A DNA stretch of 64,000 bases, taken from the NCBI GenBank assembly GCA_026929865.2, contig CM049397.1:29615698-29679697 (forward strand), written 5' to 3'. Made by a program: the position numbers and the translations under genes. How positions within the stretch are numbered: the stretch's first letter is position 1; every line of letters begins with the position of its first letter. The notes beneath the pieces were generated by a model. It was not told where the DNA came from and ran no database searches. It saw only the letters and a program-made list of their open reading frames with translations. This document shows, piece by piece, positions 58,001-64,000 of this stretch. Source of the stretch: Hyperoplus lanceolatus. Its lineage: Eukaryota; Chordata; Actinopteri; Uranoscopiformes; Ammodytidae.

Positions 58001-59839
58001 GACCAGGGACATGGGGAGGAGCTAGCTGCTGGTTTCTCCTCTTTGAATCTCAGTAACAATGGCACAGCTAATCCAAAACAAAAGCACTTGTCTATCCTTG
58101 TACGTCTGTGAATGTGATCAAAACTGTAAACTGTATAGCCACCGCCGCCCCCAGAATGGATTTTCATCAGACGTTGTTGTGCTCCCGTTTCAATCAGTAG
58201 ACATGTGGGAGCGAAGTCAAGTTTCTAAATATTAATTATTCCATCATTCACTCAGAGACACGCAGGTGTTAGAAAAGAAAATACAATTTTGGAGCATCAG
58301 AGAAACTACGGAGAACAGCCTTACCAACGAGAGTATCTGATGATTTCTGCTAGATATTGACAAGAAAAAAGAACGTAGAAGCACCTACTGATTAGGGTGT
58401 ATTTATGTTGAAAGCTAACACATGACGTAAATGCAATTTCATTAAAGTAGCTAACAGCACATATGGCACACTGTTGATGATAAAGCCAAAATTGTTAACA
58501 TTTAAAGTCCTAAATGTTGATTCAATGGAATTCATAGTTCAAATTCAACGTGTGCAAGTGAAAAACCAAATGTATTCTTTAATATTATTTTGACATCTTA
58601 TTATAAGGCTTTTTATAAGAAAGTCAACAGTGGGGAATGATATGTGAGTTGTCCCCATGCAGCCTCTTGTCTCTTGTTTGACTATGTATATGCATGTGTT
58701 TGAGTAGAATGAACATTTTGGTTTTATAATATAAACTACTGACAACATTACTACCAAATTCCAATATATGTTTTGTCATTATGAGCATATCCAATATGTA
58801 ATGTTAGAGATGAAGATTTATAAAAATCCAGACTGGTCTCTTTATTTTTTCCGGAGCTGTATGTAGACTTTCCAATCATTTAAATGTGTTTTGGTGGTGA
58901 CAAGTGCCGTTCTATTCTATAATAATCATATTACGTATTTGACATATATTCTGTTGTCTTTCTGTGTTTATGCATGTGTAGAAGGTGTATTTGGTAAGAA
59001 CTGTTGGGTGAGCTGTTAGGCTGTTTGTTGGATGAGGTATACTAAAGCTATTCGGCCGATTGTTGGGGGGTGGTTTGAGAGGAGTGGTAAATAGCTGTTG
59101 GTCCTAACCGATAATGAGCAACCTTTGTTAGGGGTTAATGACTAAACTGAAAACCCTCTGACATTGTGTAAACATAGATACTGTGAGTTGGGGTCAGACT
59201 CCTTGTCCACTTTGCGGCGAGTGGACGCCTGTCCCACAGCTTTGAAAGATCTCAGTGTGCTCTGTGTTAACTTATTGAATATAACAAAATACAACAAAAC
59301 AGCATAACTGTAAAATGTACAATATTGTACGTATATAACAATATACGTACAATAGCTTTTCTTCTATTTTTATTCCAAAGTAATCGGAACTCATTCCAGA
59401 ACATTACAGCTATCCGCCATTTACGTATCCTCGTCATTATCACTATTATTATCCATTCTTTAATATCAGCCGGAGTCTGAAAAAATATCAGACAGTACAA
59501 CTTATAATAAGGCTGTACATTTTATTTAGAGCATGTAGCCCTAGACAGACCATAGCTGTTTGTATCACTCCCATGTGTCCGTTCTGTTATTTCATGAAAA
59601 AACAAAAATAATTTAAATTTATGTTTTTTTACACTGATATACACATGCTGCTATTCTGCTGTGTGAGGGCTCACAGTCATCAGGTCCCAAATGTATTTTT
59701 TTCAAAACCATATTTACTGTAGTTATGTCTATGTATTTTGGGCCGATATGTGGCAGTTGAGTAGTTGCACACTTCTTAAAATGCTGCTGGGGGGTCCTGT
59801 TTGGTGAAATAAATGACTCCACCCTTTCCTCTCGTCCTA

Positions 59840-59842
<3 letters not shown>

Positions 59843-59882
<40 letters not shown>

Positions 59883-59928
59883 TCTCTTTCCCTCTCTCTC
59901 TCTGTCTCGCTCTCTGTCTCTCTCTATT
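59843..59928. repeat. (TC)n microsatellite
   Basis: TC run with GTC interruptions. Confidence 0.96.
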
Positions 59929-61728
59929 TGGCTCCCAAGATCTTTCCTTAACTAGACCAAGCAGAGAATATGTACTTTACATAAAAGATCACTCATTCGG
60001 GTGTTTTTGCTACACTCATTAACAATCAATTACTGACAATCAGACAAATTGAAAATAATTCTCTGTAGTTTCTGTCAAATGATGAGTAAAGTGCACTTGC
60101 TCTCTTATACATCCCTTCTGTTTTTAAGTATAGTGACCAGATGAAAGGTTCTTAATGTAGAATCAATTTACCCACCCGCATTGTTTATACTCAAAAGCAA
60201 ACTGATCCATCAGTTGTTGTTGGTCAGAGGGCAAATGGATGTTTACTTATTGTAACTTTTAAGATGGGAGTCCACAAAAGAGGGGATGTGGATCGACTTC
60301 TTTCATGTCCACTGATTTCGATACCTCCTTTGAAATCTGAAACTACACTGAATATAGCCATAAGGGACTTTCATAAGCCAAACACTCTTTTCAGCACACT
60401 TCTCATAATTGTTTGATTTTTTTTTGTTCTTTTACAATGTGTTGATTGTTCAAGATAAATAAAAAAAAAATCAAATCTCATAAGTGTGATGACCACCTCC
60501 CCATCTTGGCTCCAATTTCTGAATGAGGTGCAACATGTAGCGTCACACCGGCTGCCATCCCGGTTAATCTTGCACAGTCACCACACTACAGAGTTGAAAC
60601 AGAATCTTTGGGATTAGTTGACTTACTGAAAGGAACACTGAAGACATGGGTAAAAAGCTAATTGAGAAAAAAAGTATCTCAAAAGTTAGCGTATCTTTTC
60701 CTCTGCCAAGGTAGGAGCACGTTCTGAATGCTGTGGTTCAATATGTATCTAACTAAATTAAGATGCACAGTGCGTGCGATTCTTGAAATTGTTGCCATGA
60801 GCGACAAAAGAAAATCCTCAAATGAGTTCAAGTGGCCTTCCTTTGGTCAATATCAAGGGAATAATAAATCAGCTTTCTAAATTTAATACGAAGGCAACAT
60901 GCACTGCATTAATATAGCAACATCAGTTAATGATGTCTCGCGGCACAATATGAGTCAAACTGGATTTTTTAAAGTACAACAATCTTGTCCTCACAGAACC
61001 AATATGAAAGGAGGTCAATAAAGTGCACTGCATTAGGTGAAGCTCAGGGATTCTTATCTTCTCTGACTTCTCTAAATGTATCATTGGAGTCAGACCATTT
61101 GGAGTTTACCAACACAAAAAGAGGGGACACAATCATCACACGACAACAACAAAAATGAAATGATCACTTAAAGTTTTTTTATTGACAATTATTCTTCTCT
61201 TCTGGACAGTAGAACAAACCCAAATGTTGCACAAAAAACACAAACTTTATAACAAGGCCTTCAAATCGTAAGTCATCGACATTCAGTTGAACAGCAGAAA
61301 CAAAATCATTTCTGGAAGGGTAGAAAACTTTTTTTTTTTTATAAACTTTACTGTACAAATTATACAAATGAAGGTCCATCACAAGCTTGAATGGTAGATA
61401 TGCACTTTTTGAGTAAAGACAGCGCTATTGTGCTGTGATGAGGAAGATGATGATGATGAGGATGCTGATGAAGAAGTGATTTTGATGACGAGGGTTGAGG
61501 AAAGGTCAAAATCAAACTCGCCAACCTAAAGGGGAGAAACCATCATGGCGTCGCATTATGAGTATGCTGCAGCAAAGCATTGTAGAATCAAAATGACAAC
61601 GAAGGAGGACAAACTGACATGGGTGTACAATGGGATGAGCCCAAAAATACTCCTTGTACACAGCACACAATACTCATTCAAAGCAAGCAGATTCAGAGCA
61701 TACTTGAATCAGCAATAGGACCGTAGAT

Positions 61729-61731
<3 letters not shown>

Positions 61732-61784
<53 letters not shown>
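61732..61784. repeat. (AT)n microsatellite
   Basis: About 26 AT units with one break, able to fold on itself. Confidence 0.97.
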
Positions 61785-61785
<1 letters not shown>

Positions 61786-63736
61786 GTATAGCAGTTGGGA
61801 GAGGTTGTCATCTGAAAAGGAGGATGTACTGTATATTTTAGGCTAATCTGATTATTTTGGATCAACTCATCATGTACATTCTCATGACTGTGATTTCATG
61901 ACCACAAGTCACATTTGAAACCTTTCCAAACAACTGGGAGAGAAAAAAAATGATTCAGACAAAACCTTTGTGAGAAGCCCTTTCACTGCGTTCCTTTGTA
62001 TAACAGTCAAATTGTGAACAATTTTGTTGGGGTTTCTTAGCCCCCAATTGGCACAAAAGATTCACTGAGTTCGATATTTTGGCAAATACGTTTGTGTGCT
62101 TATTCTTCCTTCCTTCCAGTTGTCAAACGTGAAGATCGATTACCGCTCTCGTGTCTGTCTGCGTTTGTCATGGAAAGCTGTTTTTTCCCACTGAGGGCTG
62201 TGTGACACCATATACTTGTGTCAATATTTTGTTTTTGTGCTAGAGGGAATCAGGCAAGCAGGGGAAGCTGAGAACAGCTCGTTTAGCAGTCAAGAGCTTT
62301 GAATTACTTGCGTTTTTTTGATGTCCTGCCACCGCTTTTGATCTCCAAGGGGCCAAGTGCATGTGGGCAGGTTAACAGGAATGGCAGAGAAAAACGTCTA
62401 ACGGGGGTTTGCCCTCTGCCCACTCTGTGTATACACTCATACAGAATGCACATTTTGAAAACAACTGTTATTATCAGGCACAATCTAGTTAGGAAAGGAA
62501 TTTCAATTTTTTTTAAACTAATATGCCACCAAGTAAAATGATATTGGTATCATAATCAAAAATATTAAGCAGTATTTGCAAATGAGAAAAGTGTTTTCCT
62601 TTCCGCCACAATTTACAACAACATTTTTACATTCACATCAAACATGTGATTGGGACACTTATGTGAGCAGGGCATGTACAAATGTCATATTGTCTAACAT
62701 AACATGCAATCCAAATCCCATGAAAAGACCAAAGCCAGCATTGAATATATCCTACCAACAAGTATTGATACTGTATATCCTTTTCCTTTGACCCATAAAC
62801 CTCCATTGTTTTCTGAAAAGTGTAATAAACAAATCACTGAGCCATGTTCCCTCATTACTATCAACATTGGACCTGTCATTTATTTTAAGACCTCCAAATC
62901 TGCAGCTGAAAAAATGCGATGACCGGTATTTTTCGGGGAAACCATTGTTAAAAAATGAAAGATGCATGTCTTGAGGGACTGATTACCACCATTTTTTAGT
63001 TGCTGCGTTTTCATGTTTTTTTTTTTTTGTAAATAAAGAAGAGTCTTATCTTTTAAAGCCAGTAACTCATGTGAAGCATAATTGTTTAGGCTGCAGGTAG
63101 CAAGAGTTTTTAAAACTACAGAAATAGCACAAAGCGCAGTGTATTGTGTGCTCTTGCCTGGAGCTTTTAAAGAAAAAAACCCTCATAAAATCACAGATAC
63201 TTTATTCATCCCGGGGGTACATTTTGGTAACGTCGCTCAACATGTCATCTTCCATGTCCAGTGATTAAGAGTTGTTGAGCTGTAATGAGAAATTTTGAAT
63301 TTGTTGTGTAAAATAAAAAAAGCTGTAGTCAATTTTAATTTGAATGCTGTCAGGAAGGGCAATTTAAAAAATAAAAAATAAAAAATAAAATAACATGCCT
63401 CGTGAACATGGTATTATTAACTGAAGGGAGTTGTTACAGTCAGGCTCTTCCTGTTATTGGTAATATAGTTGCATTATTGTGTGTGCTTGTTCTAACAAAT
63501 AGCTGCAGGGCAATGACAAAACCAGAGCTTTTCTAATTCACTCTGTCCAAGCATTGGCACGTTTACATGGGAATTCTCTGCAAAGGGGACATCGTGGGTG
63601 TATTTCACCATGTGTTACTGACTGTGGCTGTAAATTAAAAGGTACAGACCAACCCTAATTCAGAAATCAGTGATTTTTAGGCTATAGCTGTCGACTGTTA
63701 AGAAAAAAAAGTCTACGTAGGTTTATTATATTTTAA

Positions 63737-64000
63737 GGTGTAGTAAGCGGTTTATTTATGTTAATATAAGTGTTAAATCGCTCTTTATTCATACAGTGAT
63801 CACTTACATAATGTGCGCGTCTCATAAAGCCGATCTCTCAGTCAGCTCCTCTGCATGTAATCGACATATAAACTTATTGAAGGATCCCCAAATTTACATC
63901 TGAACACAAGAGAGAAGGATACAAACTGACACCCGTCTCACTCATGGTCTCACTCCTGGTGCATGCCAGAGTGACAGATGGGTGAATGTTTATGCACCTA
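63737..64000 (-). mobile_element. TTAA element family 5, copy 2, cut by window edge
   Basis: TTAA is followed by GGTGTAGTAAGCGG, then ATGTTAATATAAGTGTTAAATCG and CATACAGTGATCACTTACAT, the inverted counterpart of 42203-42658. It runs off the window. Confidence 0.75.

Larger units (their letters stand above)
58001..63736. other. intergenic DNA, right flank
   Basis: It contains TC and AT arrays. A minus-strand AATAAA near 61171 followed by T-rich sequence could end an upstream neighbour on the same strand (in human KSR2 lies upstream of NOS1), but no coding exon is visible. Confidence 0.35.

Noticed and set aside
61155..61400. 3' UTR end of a ksr2-like upstream gene
   Set aside because: Only a poly(A)-like hexamer and synteny in human support it; no coding exon is visible, so not called as a feature.

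Overview
The window is animal nuclear DNA, most probably from a ray-finned (teleost) fish. One gene dominates it: a complete nos1 (neuronal nitric oxide synthase) on the minus strand. It was rebuilt exon by exon from splice signals and remembered similarity to mammalian nNOS. There are 28 coding exons between 44328 (ATG) and 5345 (TAG). Their lengths sum to 4320 nt, giving a 1439-residue protein (human about 1434), and all reading phases agree across the 27 coding introns. A non-coding first exon (about 47165-47358) with a TATA box just upstream (47381-47390) brings the count to 29, as in human NOS1, and exons are numbered that way here. The fish call rests on the compact gene (about 42 kb), very long CA/GT arrays, tRNA-derived SINEs with LINE-type tails, and many short inverted-repeat transposons.

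Layout from left to right: 1-4400 is flanking DNA with one unassigned exon-like segment (1182-1263, minus). About 4400-5344 is the likely nos1 3' UTR. 5345-20707 holds exons 29 to 14 (reductase half: FMN, FAD and NADPH modules). 22335-35532 holds exons 13 to 4 (calmodulin site and heme/pterin oxygenase domain). 40614-44328 holds exons 3 and 2 (PDZ domain and linker). About 47165-47390 is the first exon and core promoter. 47400-64000 is upstream intergenic DNA with repeats and no gene I could support.

The introns and flanks carry an L2-like LINE with an internal deletion, a second decayed LINE tail, two tRNA-type SINEs, a broken IS630/Tc1-like transposase, an inverted pair of TA-flanked elements (one copy carrying a later SINE), a hAT-like element nested in a Harbinger-like one, and several TTAA-flanked non-autonomous families that all begin AGG. 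None of these interrupts a nos1 exon.

The most notable gene-level points are: a 16-nt last coding exon supplying the C-terminal VFCL; a 113-bp intron 16, too short for the mammalian muscle (mu) cassette; CA repeats beside the exon 7 donor and the exon 2 acceptor; and changes in the dynein-light-chain motif, the PDZ beta-finger and the calmodulin helix. I found no clearly new biological system. The closest candidates are the undescribed-looking transposon families and the splice-site repeats.
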